The translations under genes and the position numbers were made by a program. Positions 46,083 through 55,188 of a stretch of 64,000 nt of DNA are shown in pieces. The DNA is from Paraburkholderia xenovorans LB400 (GTDB lineage Bacteria; Pseudomonadota; Gammaproteobacteria; Burkholderiales; Burkholderiaceae), in NCBI RefSeq assembly GCF_000013645.1, contig NC_007953.1:1178001-1242000 (forward strand), in the 5' to 3' direction. The notes beneath the pieces were generated by a model. That model made no database searches. It saw nothing but the letters and a program-made list of their open reading frames with translations, and had not been told where the DNA came from. Positions within the stretch are counted from its first letter, which is position 1. Every line of letters starts with the position of its first letter.

Positions 46083-47422
46083 GAGACTACCTGGCGCGCC
46101 TGAGAGAGCGCGGCGATCTGCTGGTGGTAGAGAAGGAAATCGACCCGTTCCATGAGCTGGCGGCCGTCACGTTCCAGGCGCAAAAGCGCTGGGGCAAGCC
46201 GATTCTTTTCACCAGGGTAAAAGGCTCCCGCTTTCCCGTCGTCACCAACGTCTATGGCTCACGCGACCGGCTGGCCGAAGTGATCGGCATTCGCGCCGCC
46301 GATTTCTGCCGCCAGTGGAGCAATCTTTCCAGTCTCGGCAGCGGCACCGGCGACCAGCCGCCCTTCACCCATGTAGAAGATGACGACCTGATCGAGTGCA
46401 AGCTGTCCGACCTGCCGCTCATCACTTATTCGGACCGTGACGGTGCCCCCTATTTCACTTCGGCGATGTTTCTCGCCAAGGATCCGGAAACCGGGGTGGG
46501 CAATCTGTCCTTTCACCGCTCCATGTACGTGAGCGACAACGAGCTGCGCTGCCGTCTCGCGCCACGCCATCACCTGACCATCTACCACGAGAAGGCCGAG
46601 AAGATGGGCAAGCCCCTGGAGGCAGCCATGCTGATCGGCGCGCCAGCGACCTCTTTTCTCACCGCCGCCGCGCCGCTGCCCTACGACGTCGACGAACTGG
46701 AAGTCGCCGCTCGCCTCAAGGGCAGCCCCATCGCGATGCGGAAATGCCGCCATATCGACCTCGAAGTACCGGCCGACACCGAAATCGTCATCGAGGGCAG
46801 ATTCCTGCCCGATGTGCGGCGCCCAGAAGGGCCGTTTGGCGAATTCATGGGTTACTACGTGCCCGTGGGACCCAACGCGGTGTTCGAGGTGCTCGGCGTC
46901 ACCGTGCGGCCCAACGCCGTGTTCCACTCGATCCTGTGCGGATCGGCGGAAGAAGTGCTGACGCTGGAGCTGTCGGTGTCCGCGAATATCTACCAGCGCC
47001 TGAGCGCCGCGCTCCCGGGCATCGTCGACGTCACCTGCCAGCCTTTCGTCACCCATGCGATCATCAAGATCGATCCGCAGTTCGAAGGCCATGCGCGCCA
47101 GGTGATGCTCTCGACGATCGGCGCCGAGCCGATCTGGGCCAAAGTCGTGACCGTGGTCGACGAGGATGTCGACATCTACAACATGGACGACGTCATGTGG
47201 GCGATCCTCACCCGCTGCCGGCCCGACAAGGACATGTTGATCATCCCCGAGACGCCCTCCTTCTATCGCGACGAGCAGCGCGACCACTGGGGACGCCTGC
47301 TGATCGACGCCACCAAGCCGTTCAACCGGCAGGGCGAATTCGAGCGCAAGAAGATCAGGCTGGCGGACCAGATCAATCTGGCCGACTGGTTCCCCAATGC
47401 GGACAGGACAGGCCATGAATGA
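46079..47422 (+). CDS. UbiD-family prenylated-FMN decarboxylase
   Basis: A 447-residue UbiD-type protein. It starts MRDYLARLRERGDLLVVEKE, has SFHRSMYVSDNELRCRLAPR with the conserved Arg, and carries the family signature EGPFGEFMGYY with the paired catalytic Glu residues. Such enzymes reversibly decarboxylate aromatic or alpha,beta-unsaturated acids using prenyl-FMN. The flavin prenyltransferase partner is encoded immediately downstream with an 8-bp overlap. The ATG at 46079 follows CGGAGAA. It is unlikely to be the ubiquinone enzyme, as it sits in a GntR-controlled catabolic cluster; the substrate is unknown. Confidence 0.93.
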   Translation: MRDYLARLRERGDLLVVEKEIDPFHELAAVTFQAQKRWGKPILFTRVKGSRFPVVTNVYGSRDRLAEVIGIRAADFCRQWSNLSSLGSGTGDQPPFTHVEDDDLIECKLSDLPLITYSDRDGAPYFTSAMFLAKDPETGVGNLSFHRSMYVSDNELRCRLAPRHHLTIYHEKAEKMGKPLEAAMLIGAPATSFLTAAAPLPYDVDELEVAARLKGSPIAMRKCRHIDLEVPADTEIVIEGRFLPDVRRPEGPFGEFMGYYVPVGPNAVFEVLGVTVRPNAVFHSILCGSAEEVLTLELSVSANIYQRLSAALPGIVDVTCQPFVTHAIIKIDPQFEGHARQVMLSTIGAEPIWAKVVTVVDEDVDIYNMDDVMWAILTRCRPDKDMLIIPETPSFYRDEQRDHWGRLLIDATKPFNRQGEFERKKIRLADQINLADWFPNADRTGHE

Positions 47423-48032
47423 CGGAGCGACGCGCAGGCTCGTGCTCGCGATCACGGGCGCGTCCGGCGCCATCTACGGCGTCAGGGCGCTCGATGCGCT
47501 GATGCGCGCCGGTGTCGAAACTCATCTCGTCATCAGCCGGGCAGCGCATCTGACCCTGGCGCAGGAACTGTCGCGGCGCCCGGCGGAACTCGCGGCGCAG
47601 GCCAGCGTCGTCCACAAGGTAGACGATGTCGGCGCGTCCATTTCGAGCGGTTCTTTCCGCACGATGGGCATGCTGATCGCGCCATGCTCGGTGCGAACGA
47701 TGTCGGAAATCGCCTCCGGCGTCACCTCCAGTCTGATCAGCCGCGCGGCGGATGTCACGCTGAAGGAACGCAGACGCCTTGTACTGATGGTGCGCGAGAC
47801 GCCGCTCCATCTCGGGCACCTGCGCACGATGACGGCGTTAAGCGAAATGGGGGCGATCATCATGCCGCCCGTTCCCGCCTTCTACGCTGTGCCACGCAGC
47901 CTCGATGAGATGGTGGACCATACCGTCGGCCGCGCGCTCGATCTGTTCGACATCGACACCGATGCCGTGCGCCGCTGGAACGGCATGGCGGCCAGCCGCA
48001 GCGAGGCGGCCGATGACGCTCGCGCCCAATAG
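47415..48032 (+). CDS. UbiX-type flavin prenyltransferase
   Basis: A 205-residue flavoprotein. It has ITGASGAIYGVRALDAL at the N-terminus, IAPCSVRTMSEIASGVTSSL and the strongly conserved VRETPLHLGHLRTM, PPVPAFYAVPRS and DHTVGRALDLF strings of UbiX/Pad1. It makes the prenyl-FMN cofactor that UbiD enzymes need. I take the ATG at 47415, which overlaps the UbiD-type stop, over an upstream in-frame start. The close coupling implies dedicated cofactor supply to this decarboxylase. Confidence 0.94.
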   Translation: MNDGATRRLVLAITGASGAIYGVRALDALMRAGVETHLVISRAAHLTLAQELSRRPAELAAQASVVHKVDDVGASISSGSFRTMGMLIAPCSVRTMSEIASGVTSSLISRAADVTLKERRRLVLMVRETPLHLGHLRTMTALSEMGAIIMPPVPAFYAVPRSLDEMVDHTVGRALDLFDIDTDAVRRWNGMAASRSEAADDARAQ

Positions 48033-48774
48033 CTTGCGCGCGGCGGCAAAACCTCGGCCGGTGCACGGCACCTTGATCGGAATGATCGTGCTCGATACCG
48101 GCTTCGCACGGCTGCCCGGCGACGTCGCGCACGCGGCGACCTGGGACTTTCCGGTGCAGTTCCGGGTGGTGCGCGGAGTGCGGCCGCGCGACGTCATCGA
48201 GCGTGATCCGGCCCAGAGCCTCGGCGCGTTCTACGCCGCAATCGACGATCTCGTCGCAACCGGCGTGCGCGCCATCGCCACGAGCTGCGGGTTCCTTGCC
48301 GCCGTTCATCCCGAACTGCGCGCTTACAGCCCGGTGCCGTTCGCTTCGTCGAGCCTGATGCAGATCCCGCTGGTGTTGAGTCTGCTGCCGCAGGGCCGGA
48401 CGGTGGGTGTGCTGGTGTCCGACAAGGCGTCGATTACCGATCGGCATTTTCTCAACGTCGGAGCGCCCCTCGGCCTGCCGCTGGGTGAGTTGCCTTATGA
48501 CGGCCCTATCCGCACCGGCATGCGCGAAAACAGGATGCATGTGGACGCTGCGGCACAGGAGCGCGACGCGCTGGACGCCACGGCCCGGATGCTCTCCGGG
48601 CACCCCGGCATTGGCGCGATCATCAGCGAATGCGCCAATCTACCGCCCTATGCGGCCGCCATGGAGCGCGAGTTCGGCCTGCCGGTCTATGACGCCGTCA
48701 CGCTCGTGAACTGGCTACAGGCCGGGCTCGCACCGCTTCACTTCGCGGCGCGCGGCCGCAGCCGGCCGGCATGA
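48013..48774 (+). CDS. Aspartate/glutamate racemase-family protein
   Basis: A 253-residue protein with the Asp/Glu/hydantoin racemase layout: an N-terminal GTLIGMIVLDTGFARLPGD, a first catalytic-type Cys in AIATSCGFLAAVHPEL and a second in IGAIISECANLPPYAAAM. Two opposed Cys residues are the hallmark of cofactor-independent racemases in this family. It overlaps the UbiX-type gene by 20 bp and its stop overlaps the next gene's start. It could interconvert D and L forms of the substrate before FAD-dependent oxidation, or act as a decarboxylase or isomerase of an arylmalonate-like compound; AMDase-type enzymes belong to the same fold. Confidence 0.82.
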   Translation: MTLAPNSLRAAAKPRPVHGTLIGMIVLDTGFARLPGDVAHAATWDFPVQFRVVRGVRPRDVIERDPAQSLGAFYAAIDDLVATGVRAIATSCGFLAAVHPELRAYSPVPFASSSLMQIPLVLSLLPQGRTVGVLVSDKASITDRHFLNVGAPLGLPLGELPYDGPIRTGMRENRMHVDAAAQERDALDATARMLSGHPGIGAIISECANLPPYAAAMEREFGLPVYDAVTLVNWLQAGLAPLHFAARGRSRPA

Positions 48775-49874
48775 GCGGGCATGACCTCATCGTGATCGGC
48801 GGTGGGCTGATCGGCTCGGCCATTGGCTGGGGCGCGGCGCGCGCCGGCGCGGACGTCACGCTGCTCGACGAGGGCGATGTCGCCTTTCGGGCGGCTCGCG
48901 GCAATTTCGGCCTGATCTGGCTGCAGGGCAAGGGCGTGGGCACGCCGCGCTATATGCACTGGTCGCTGCGCGCGGCGCGGATGTGGCCGCGTTTCGCTTC
49001 GACATTGCAGGCGCAGACCGGTATCGACATCGGCTGGCGGCCGTCTGGCGGCCTGCACTTCTGCTTGTCGGAAGCGGAGTTGCAGGGCCGGCGCGACATG
49101 ATCGCCCGCACGCGGGCCGCTGGCGGGGACATCGACATCGAGATGCTCGACCGGTCGGCACTCGCCGAGATGCTGCCCGGCCTCGGACCGGACGTGCTGG
49201 GCGCCTCATTTTCTCCGCTTGATTCCCACGTCAGCCCGCTTTACCTGCTCCGCGCGCTGCAAAAGGGCCTGCAACTGGCCGGCGGGAGCTACCGGCCGAA
49301 CTTTCGCATCGACGAAATCATCTGCCGGCCCAATGGTTTTATCGTGCTGTCGGAGGGACGTCGGATCGAGGGCCGGCGGCTAGTCATCGCCGCCGGCCTC
49401 GGCGCGGCAAAGCTGGCGCCCCAGGTCGGCCTCAGCATGCCGGTAGCGCCGGAGCGCGGCCAGATCGTCGTCACCGAACGGCTGAAACCGTTCTTCCCCT
49501 ACGCCGGCAATTGTCTGCGCCAGAGCGCCGAAGGCTCGGTGCTGCTCGGCAGCAGTCATGAAGAGGCCGGCTTCGACGACGGCACCGACGTCAGAGCCGG
49601 CGCGAAGCTCAGCCACCTCGCGGTGAGAATCTTCCCACGGCTCGCCGAGGCGTCCGTGGTTCGGCTATGGGGGTCGCTGCGGGTGATGACGCCCGACGGC
49701 CTGCCGATCTACGAGGAATCGCAGCGTTGCCCCGGCGCGTTCGCCGCGACGTGCCATAGCGGGGTGACATTAGCCAGCATCCATGCCCTTGAAGTCGGTC
49801 CGGGCATCGCCGCCGGCGCCCTGCCCGCCGAAGCCGGCTTTTTTTGCAGCACGAGATTGACTCAACCAGCGTAG
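48771..49874 (+). CDS. FAD-dependent amino-acid oxidase-like protein (DAO family), second copy
   Basis: A 367-residue flavoprotein with DLIVIGGGLIGSAIGWGAAR at the N-terminus, GNFGLIWLQGKGVG, RRLVIAAGLGAAKLAPQVGL, VRLWGSLRVMTPDGLPIYEE and a C-terminal ATCHSGVTLASI segment in place of the usual G-F-S-G-H-G. It is the last gene of the five-gene operon led by the GntR gene (start overlaps the racemase stop). It is only distantly similar to the flavoprotein at 37595, so the island has two distinct oxidases. Confidence 0.86.
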   Translation: MSGHDLIVIGGGLIGSAIGWGAARAGADVTLLDEGDVAFRAARGNFGLIWLQGKGVGTPRYMHWSLRAARMWPRFASTLQAQTGIDIGWRPSGGLHFCLSEAELQGRRDMIARTRAAGGDIDIEMLDRSALAEMLPGLGPDVLGASFSPLDSHVSPLYLLRALQKGLQLAGGSYRPNFRIDEIICRPNGFIVLSEGRRIEGRRLVIAAGLGAAKLAPQVGLSMPVAPERGQIVVTERLKPFFPYAGNCLRQSAEGSVLLGSSHEEAGFDDGTDVRAGAKLSHLAVRIFPRLAEASVVRLWGSLRVMTPDGLPIYEESQRCPGAFAATCHSGVTLASIHALEVGPGIAAGALPAEAGFFCSTRLTQPA

Positions 49875-49895
49875 CCGGGAGCGGAGCGGAATGCT

Positions 49896-51356
49896 TCACG
49901 CGAAGCTGGCGGCGCTCCCGGTTGAAACGTGCTTTCCCTGCCACCAGTCCAGCCTGGCGAAAAATACCGGAAGCTGCGCTACGGGTATCGCCTTGCCAAG
50001 GAAAAAGCCTTGTGCCAGATCGATTCGCGCTCGCCCGACAGCAAGGTATTGGCCGCTTCCTTCGACTCCGTCTGCAATCACAGCGATATTGAGCTGACGG
50101 CCTGCAGCCGCTATCGTCTGGAGCGTCCACAGCCGATCTGCCTCATCAAGCCCCATGACATCGCGATCTATCTTGATGAACTCCAAACCGGCAGGCAGCG
50201 CGGAGGCGGTTAACGAAGTCGTTGTCCGTATCCCTGACAGGGCAACGCGAACCCTATCCGCGCGCAGGCGCTCGAGGCTGCCCAACTGCTGTGGCAGGTC
50301 GTCAGCCTTGACCTGGAACACCAGCCGGCTGACAGTGAACGATCTTGCCGTCGCGGCGATCAACGAAAGGCACTCTTCGCTTTCCAGGCATGTTTTCCAC
50401 AAATTGACCATCAGATATAGCTTGCGGCCATTGGCGAGACCGGCAAGTTCCGTCTCTGCAGTCGAGAGGACGAAAGCGACGAGCTTGCGGGTAGAACGGC
50501 GATCGACCAGCTTGTCCATATACCACCCTTCTCCCCGCAGGCCATACGCCTCGTTCTTCCAGCGCAGCGCCACCTCCAGCCCTATGCATTTACGGGTTCT
50601 GGTATAGAAGACAGGCTGATATTCGAGGTGGAACTCGTTACGTCTCAATCCACGATTTACGGCGCGAGCGAGAATCGCGCGTTCGCTAAACCACCGCAGG
50701 TAAAGGAGTGCGCCGGACGCGCCGAACAACACCAGCAGAGCGACCGTCAGAACCAGCACGGATGCGAACAGAAGCCACCGGTAATGAGCCGCTGATATCG
50801 TCTGGTTCGTCGGCCCCGCGTGCTTCTTCGGCTGATGGAAATGGCCTGCGGGCAAAGCCCAATCCATCCGTCCCGGCATCGACGCGCCCGCCGGCGATTC
50901 CACCGGCTTTGTAGAAGGGGTCACGTCCCCGGCGTTCCGGGCGACTCCAGGCGGCGAGGAATCCATGTCGGCCGATGGCGCGGACAACGCGTCGAGCCGC
51001 CGGCTACCTGGCTGCGTCTCGACTGCGTCCGGAGCACGCTGTACCGCGTTGGTTGCCGGGAAACTCGGGCTGGATGCGCCCGGGTTCGCGGGGTGAAACG
51101 CGCAAGCCTTCCGGATCGCATCCGCCGGAATGAACGCCTTCATTCCGGCATCGCCAAACGCAGCGGGTAGCAGGAACGCGCCTGCTTCGGCACACCCATG
51201 ATCGGGAAAGGCGGCCGACGCCGCGCTTCCCGGATTCGCGATTCCAGTCGCCGAACGGATCAGATAGGAGAATGTAGCCGGGTCCTCCGCATAGCACCCG
51301 GCGGATAGACAAAGAAGAAGAAGACTGCCGACGAAATGCTGTGCTCCGGTTCTCAT
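49896..51356 (-). CDS. Membrane-anchored protein with degenerate EAL domain
   Basis: A 486-residue protein: signal-like start (FVGSLLLLCLSAGC), a low-complexity Ala/Pro/Ser-rich periplasmic region to about residue 190, a membrane helix (WLLFASVLVLTVALLVLFGA) and a cytosolic EAL fold. The catalytic motifs are largely lost: EAL reads EVALRW, the ELTE position reads FQVKADD, DDFGTG is replaced by SGIRTTT, and AEGVE reads ADGVE. Asn (MVNLWKTC) and Lys (FIKIDRD) are kept. It should not hydrolyse c-di-GMP; it may be a binding-only effector or have another partner. ATG at 51356 chosen; a GTG 9 bp upstream is possible. Confidence 0.88.
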   Translation of the reverse strand: MRTGAQHFVGSLLLLCLSAGCYAEDPATFSYLIRSATGIANPGSAASAAFPDHGCAEAGAFLLPAAFGDAGMKAFIPADAIRKACAFHPANPGASSPSFPATNAVQRAPDAVETQPGSRRLDALSAPSADMDSSPPGVARNAGDVTPSTKPVESPAGASMPGRMDWALPAGHFHQPKKHAGPTNQTISAAHYRWLLFASVLVLTVALLVLFGASGALLYLRWFSERAILARAVNRGLRRNEFHLEYQPVFYTRTRKCIGLEVALRWKNEAYGLRGEGWYMDKLVDRRSTRKLVAFVLSTAETELAGLANGRKLYLMVNLWKTCLESEECLSLIAATARSFTVSRLVFQVKADDLPQQLGSLERLRADRVRVALSGIRTTTSLTASALPAGLEFIKIDRDVMGLDEADRLWTLQTIAAAGRQLNIAVIADGVEGSGQYLAVGRARIDLAQGFFLGKAIPVAQLPVFFARLDWWQGKHVSTGSAASFA

Positions 51357-51452
51357 ATCGATCACGACCTGGCGTGCCAGGATTACCTCTCACGTGTCAC
51401 GAAAAACTCGTTTCACGAGAACGGGCTGGGTTAGCCCAGCCAACAATTCCGG

Positions 51453-52304
51453 TTATTCGGAGGGCGTGCCGGGAGCGGAGAGAAAACCGAACTCACGAAT
51501 CGGCGGGTCGGAGCCGACGCGTTGGGGAGCGTTGAGGTAATAGCCCTGAACCCACTGCACGCCCGCATCACGGGCGACCCGGAGATCGCCGGGTGTTTCG
51601 ACACCCTCGACGACGACGAGCGGTGCGGTGCCCTGCGCCATCCGGACCAGCCGGTTGAATTCAGCCGTGCAAAGCGTGCCCTGTCGAACACGCCGCAGAA
51701 ACGAGCGGTCTATCTTGAGGATGTCGGGTTCGCACATACGCGCGGCATCTGCGGAAAATCCCGCGCCGAAATCGTCGATTGCAATCCGAACGCCCAGCCC
51801 TCTCAAGCGCTGGACAAACGCGCGCCCTTCAACCGGCGAGACCGGAACTGACTCGGTGATTTCCACCACCAGCCGGGCCGCAACCCGAGGCTCGGCCGCC
51901 AGTTCGCGAAAAAGCGATGTCCACCAGTAATCGTCCCGAACGCTTTGAGCCGACACGTTACAGCCGAGATACGCGGCCGGCATACGCCGGATCTCGTCCA
52001 GCGTACGGCGCAGGACGTAGCAGTCGAATGGACGCATCAGCCCGAGTTGTTCCAGCGCCGGAATGAAGCGGCCCGGCAGCATCACCTCGTTATCCACCGT
52101 CATCCGCGCCAGCGCTTCGCGATAGAGGATGTCCGCGGGAGCGTCGATAGCGGCGATCACCTCATGCTGGAAAAACAGCCGGTCTTCCGCGATGGAAGCG
52201 AAAACCGCTTGCGCGATCCGCCACTCGGGCGACCGCAGTGTCATTGCATCGCTGCGCGCCTCGACGCTCGGATCGTCCCGGTTGACGCTTTCGATAGCTC
52301 GCAT
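51453..52304 (-). CDS. EAL-domain cyclic-di-GMP phosphodiesterase
   Basis: A 283-residue protein with all EAL signatures: LYREALARM, LGCNVSAQSV, VVEITESVPV, RIAIDDFGAGFS, DILKIDRSFL, VVVEGVET and VQGYYLNAP. An N-terminal extension of about 40 residues precedes the domain. The start is the ATG at 52304 with GGAG 5 bp upstream; a longer frame to 52427 is not conserved. It lies 97 bp upstream of the degenerate EAL gene on the same strand, so a catalytic and a non-catalytic EAL protein are probably co-expressed. The tni module inserted 150 bp upstream may have displaced its promoter. Confidence 0.9.
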   Translation of the reverse strand: MRAIESVNRDDPSVEARSDAMTLRSPEWRIAQAVFASIAEDRLFFQHEVIAAIDAPADILYREALARMTVDNEVMLPGRFIPALEQLGLMRPFDCYVLRRTLDEIRRMPAAYLGCNVSAQSVRDDYWWTSLFRELAAEPRVAARLVVEITESVPVSPVEGRAFVQRLRGLGVRIAIDDFGAGFSADAARMCEPDILKIDRSFLRRVRQGTLCTAEFNRLVRMAQGTAPLVVVEGVETPGDLRVARDAGVQWVQGYYLNAPQRVGSDPPIREFGFLSAPGTPSE

Positions 52305-52453
52305 TGCCGCTCCGCGACAGGCAAAAGCACACGGTCGCCCGTTGCGCTGCGCACAAATTTTTACAAATTCCTGGAGATCGTCACCCAACTCTATGGCACA
52401 AAATCGGTCCTTTTTGTCTCCCGGCAAAACTCATGGCTCCGGTCTGCGCCTTC

Positions 52454-52478
52454 TGTCATTTTCAGAAGACGACTGCAC
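52454..52478 (+). repeat. Tn402/Tn5053-type terminal inverted repeat (tni end, IRt)
   Basis: The 25-bp end begins TGTCATTTTCAGAAGACGAC and matches the known Tn402/Tn5053 IR from memory over its whole length. It lies 117 bp before tniA with the element reading rightwards. The base group just outside is ccttc; no matching IRi was found elsewhere in the window, so the other end is lost or beyond it. Confidence 0.9.
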
Positions 52479-52594
52479 CAATCAACGAGACATGAAGCCT
52501 GCTGTGCATACGGCTCCTGACAGCCCGATATCAGGACTCCTCTGCACGAAACTCGTCTATGCTCAATACTCGTGTGCACCAAAGCGAGGCGAGC

Positions 52595-54277
52595 ATGGCG
52601 ACCGATACCGTACCGATTGCCGAGCGCGGCGTAGCCACCCTGTCAGAACAGGCATGGGAGCGTGCTCGCTGCCGCGCGGAGATCATTGGGCCGTTGGCGC
52701 AGTCGGAGACGGTCGGGCATGAAGCGGCCGACGCAGCAGCCCAGGCGCTGGGTCTGTCCCGGCGGCAGGTCTACGTCCTGATCCGCCGTGCCCGGCAAGG
52801 TTCGGGGCTGGTCACTGATTTGGCTCTTGGACAGTCGAGCGGTGGCAAAGGTAAAGGCCGCTTGCCGGAGTCGGTCGAACGAATCATCCGCGAGCTACTG
52901 CAAAAGCGCTTCCTGACCAAGCAGAAGCGCAGCTTGGCGGCGTTCCACCGTGAAGTTGCGCGGGTGTGCAAGCTGCAAAAGCTGCGGATGCCGGCGCGCA
53001 ACACGGTCGCGTTGCGGATCGCCAGCCTTGATCCACTCAAGACCACTCGACTTCGGGAAGGCCAGGATGCGTCCCGCATCCTGCAAGGTGTTGGCGGTGT
53101 TCCTCCGCCAGTCTCCGCACCGCTGGAGCAGGTACAGATCGACCACACAGTCATCGACCTGATCGTGGTGGACGAGCGCGACCGGCAACCGATTGGCCGT
53201 CCGTACCTGACCCTCGCCATCGACGTGTTCACCCGCTGCGTGGTTGGCATGGTGGTCACGTTAGAAGCGCCATCTGCCGTCTCGGTCGGCCTGTGCCTCG
53301 CACACGCCGGTTGCGACAAGCGCCCTTGGTTGGAAAGGTTGGACGTGGAAATGGACTGGCCGATGAGCGGCAAGCCCGCGCTGCTCTACCTGGACAACGC
53401 GGCCGAATTCAAGAGCGAGGCGCTACGCCGTGGCTGCGAGCAGCATGGCATCCGGTTGGACTATCGGCCTCTCGGGCAGCCGCACTATGGCGGCATCGTG
53501 GAACGGATCATCGGCACGGCGATGCAAATGATCCACGACGAATTGCCGGGGACGACCTTCTCCAACCCTGACCAGCGCGGGGAATACGCCTCCGAGAAGA
53601 TGGCCGCCCTGACACTGCGCGAGCTGGAACGCTGGCTCGCATTGGCGGTTGGCACCTATCACGGCTCCGTGCACAACGGCCTGCTCCAACCGCCGGCCGC
53701 ACGCTGGGCCGAAGCTGTCGCGCGTACCGGCGTTCCAACCGTCATCACTCGCACCACGGCTTTTCTGGTCGATTTCCTGCCCGTCCTCCGCCGCACCCTG
53801 ACCCGCACTGGCTTCGTCATCGACCACATCCACTACTACGCCGATGCGCTCAAGCCGTGGATAGCTCGGCGCGACCGCCTGCCTGCGTTCCTGATCCGGC
53901 GCGACCCACGCGACATCAGCCGCATTTGGGTGCTGGAGCCGGAGGGGCAGCACTATCTGGAAATTCCATACCGTACCTTGTCGCACCCGGCTGTCACCCT
54001 CTGGGAACAACGGCAGGCGCTGGCGAAATTGCGGCAGCAAGGGCGCGAACAGGTGGATGAGTCGGCGCTGTTCCGCATGATCGGGCAGATGCGCGAAATC
54101 GTGACCACTGCGCAGAAAGCCACGCGCAAGGCGCGGCGCGACGCGGATCGACGCCAGCATCTCAAGTCAACGGAACAACCTGTCAAAACCACGCCACCAG
54201 CGGACACGGACATGGCAGACCCGCAGGCGGACAACCAGCCACCTGCCAAACCGTTCGACCAGATTGAGGAGTGGTAG
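52595..54277 (+). CDS. tniA: TniA transposase (DDE, Tn402/Tn5053 family)
   Basis: A 560-residue transposase, full length for the family. It starts MATDTVPIAERGVATLSEQA, has an N-terminal helix-turn-helix (LGLSRRQVYVLIRRARQG) and the DDE core with Asp in VQIDHTVIDL, Asp in LLYLDNAAEFKSEA and Glu in GGIVERIIGT, then the basic C-terminus ending PFDQIEEW. I chose the ATG at 52595 after GAGG, as in known copies. It catalyses replicative cointegrate formation together with TniB and TniQ. Coding density and intactness suggest it is functional. Confidence 0.96.
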   Translation: MATDTVPIAERGVATLSEQAWERARCRAEIIGPLAQSETVGHEAADAAAQALGLSRRQVYVLIRRARQGSGLVTDLALGQSSGGKGKGRLPESVERIIRELLQKRFLTKQKRSLAAFHREVARVCKLQKLRMPARNTVALRIASLDPLKTTRLREGQDASRILQGVGGVPPPVSAPLEQVQIDHTVIDLIVVDERDRQPIGRPYLTLAIDVFTRCVVGMVVTLEAPSAVSVGLCLAHAGCDKRPWLERLDVEMDWPMSGKPALLYLDNAAEFKSEALRRGCEQHGIRLDYRPLGQPHYGGIVERIIGTAMQMIHDELPGTTFSNPDQRGEYASEKMAALTLRELERWLALAVGTYHGSVHNGLLQPPAARWAEAVARTGVPTVITRTTAFLVDFLPVLRRTLTRTGFVIDHIHYYADALKPWIARRDRLPAFLIRRDPRDISRIWVLEPEGQHYLEIPYRTLSHPAVTLWEQRQALAKLRQQGREQVDESALFRMIGQMREIVTTAQKATRKARRDADRRQHLKSTEQPVKTTPPADTDMADPQADNQPPAKPFDQIEEW

Positions 54278-55188
54278 CCGTGGACGAATATCCCATCATC
54301 GACCTGTCCCACCTGCTGCCGGCGGCCCAGGGCTTGGCCCGTCTCCCGGCGGACGAGCGCATCCATCGCCTTCGCGCCGACCGCTGGATCGGCTATCCGC
54401 GAGCAGTCGAGGCGTTGAACCGGCTGGAAGCCCTGTATACGTGGCCAAACAAACAACGCATGCCCAACCTGCTGTTGGTCGGTCCAACCAACAACGGCAA
54501 GTCGATGATCGTCGAGAAGTTCCGCCGCGCCCACCCGGCCAGCTCCGACGCCGACCAGGAGCACATCCCGGTATTGGTCGTGCAGATGCCGTCCGAGCCA
54601 TCGGTGATCCGCTTCTACGTCGCGCTGCTCGCGGCGATGGGAGCACCATTGCGACCGCGCCCACGGCTGCCGGAAATAGAGCAACTGGCGCTGACACTGC
54701 TGCGCAAGCTCGGTGTGCGTTTGCTGGTGATCGACGAGCTGCACAACGTCCTGGCCGGCAACAGCGTCAACCGCCGGGAATTCCTCAACCTGCTGCGCTT
54801 CCTCGGCAACGAATTGCGCATCCCGCTGGTCGGTGTGGGCACACGCGACGCCTACCTGGCCATCCGCTCGGATGACCAGTTGGAAAATCGCTTCGAGCCG
54901 ATGATGCTGCCGGTGTGGGAGGCCAACGACGATTGCTGTTCACTGCTGGCCAGCTTCGCGGCTTCGCTCCCGCTGCGGCGACCTTCGTCGATTGCCACGC
55001 TGGACATGGCTCGCTACCTGCTCACGCGCAGCGAGGGCACTATTGGCGAGCTGGCGCACCTATTGATGGCGGCGGCCGTGGCCGCCGTGGAGAGTAGTGA
55101 GGAAGCGATCAACCACCGCACGCTCAGCATGGCCGATTACACCGGTCCCAGCGAGCGGCGGCGGCAATTCGAGCGGGAACTGATGTGA
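54271..55188 (+). CDS. tniB: TniB ATPase of the tni module
   Basis: A 305-residue AAA+ protein starting at a GTG that overlaps the tniA stop. Walker A is VGPTNNGKSM, Walker B VRLLVIDELHNVLAG, and sensor strings GVGTRDAYLAI and LENRFEPMMLP follow. It is the MuB/TnsC-like partner that selects target DNA, typically near res sites of plasmids or transposons. It appears complete. Confidence 0.96.
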   Translation: MVAVDEYPIIDLSHLLPAAQGLARLPADERIHRLRADRWIGYPRAVEALNRLEALYTWPNKQRMPNLLLVGPTNNGKSMIVEKFRRAHPASSDADQEHIPVLVVQMPSEPSVIRFYVALLAAMGAPLRPRPRLPEIEQLALTLLRKLGVRLLVIDELHNVLAGNSVNRREFLNLLRFLGNELRIPLVGVGTRDAYLAIRSDDQLENRFEPMMLPVWEANDDCCSLLASFAASLPLRRPSSIATLDMARYLLTRSEGTIGELAHLLMAAAVAAVESSEEAINHRTLSMADYTGPSERRRQFERELM

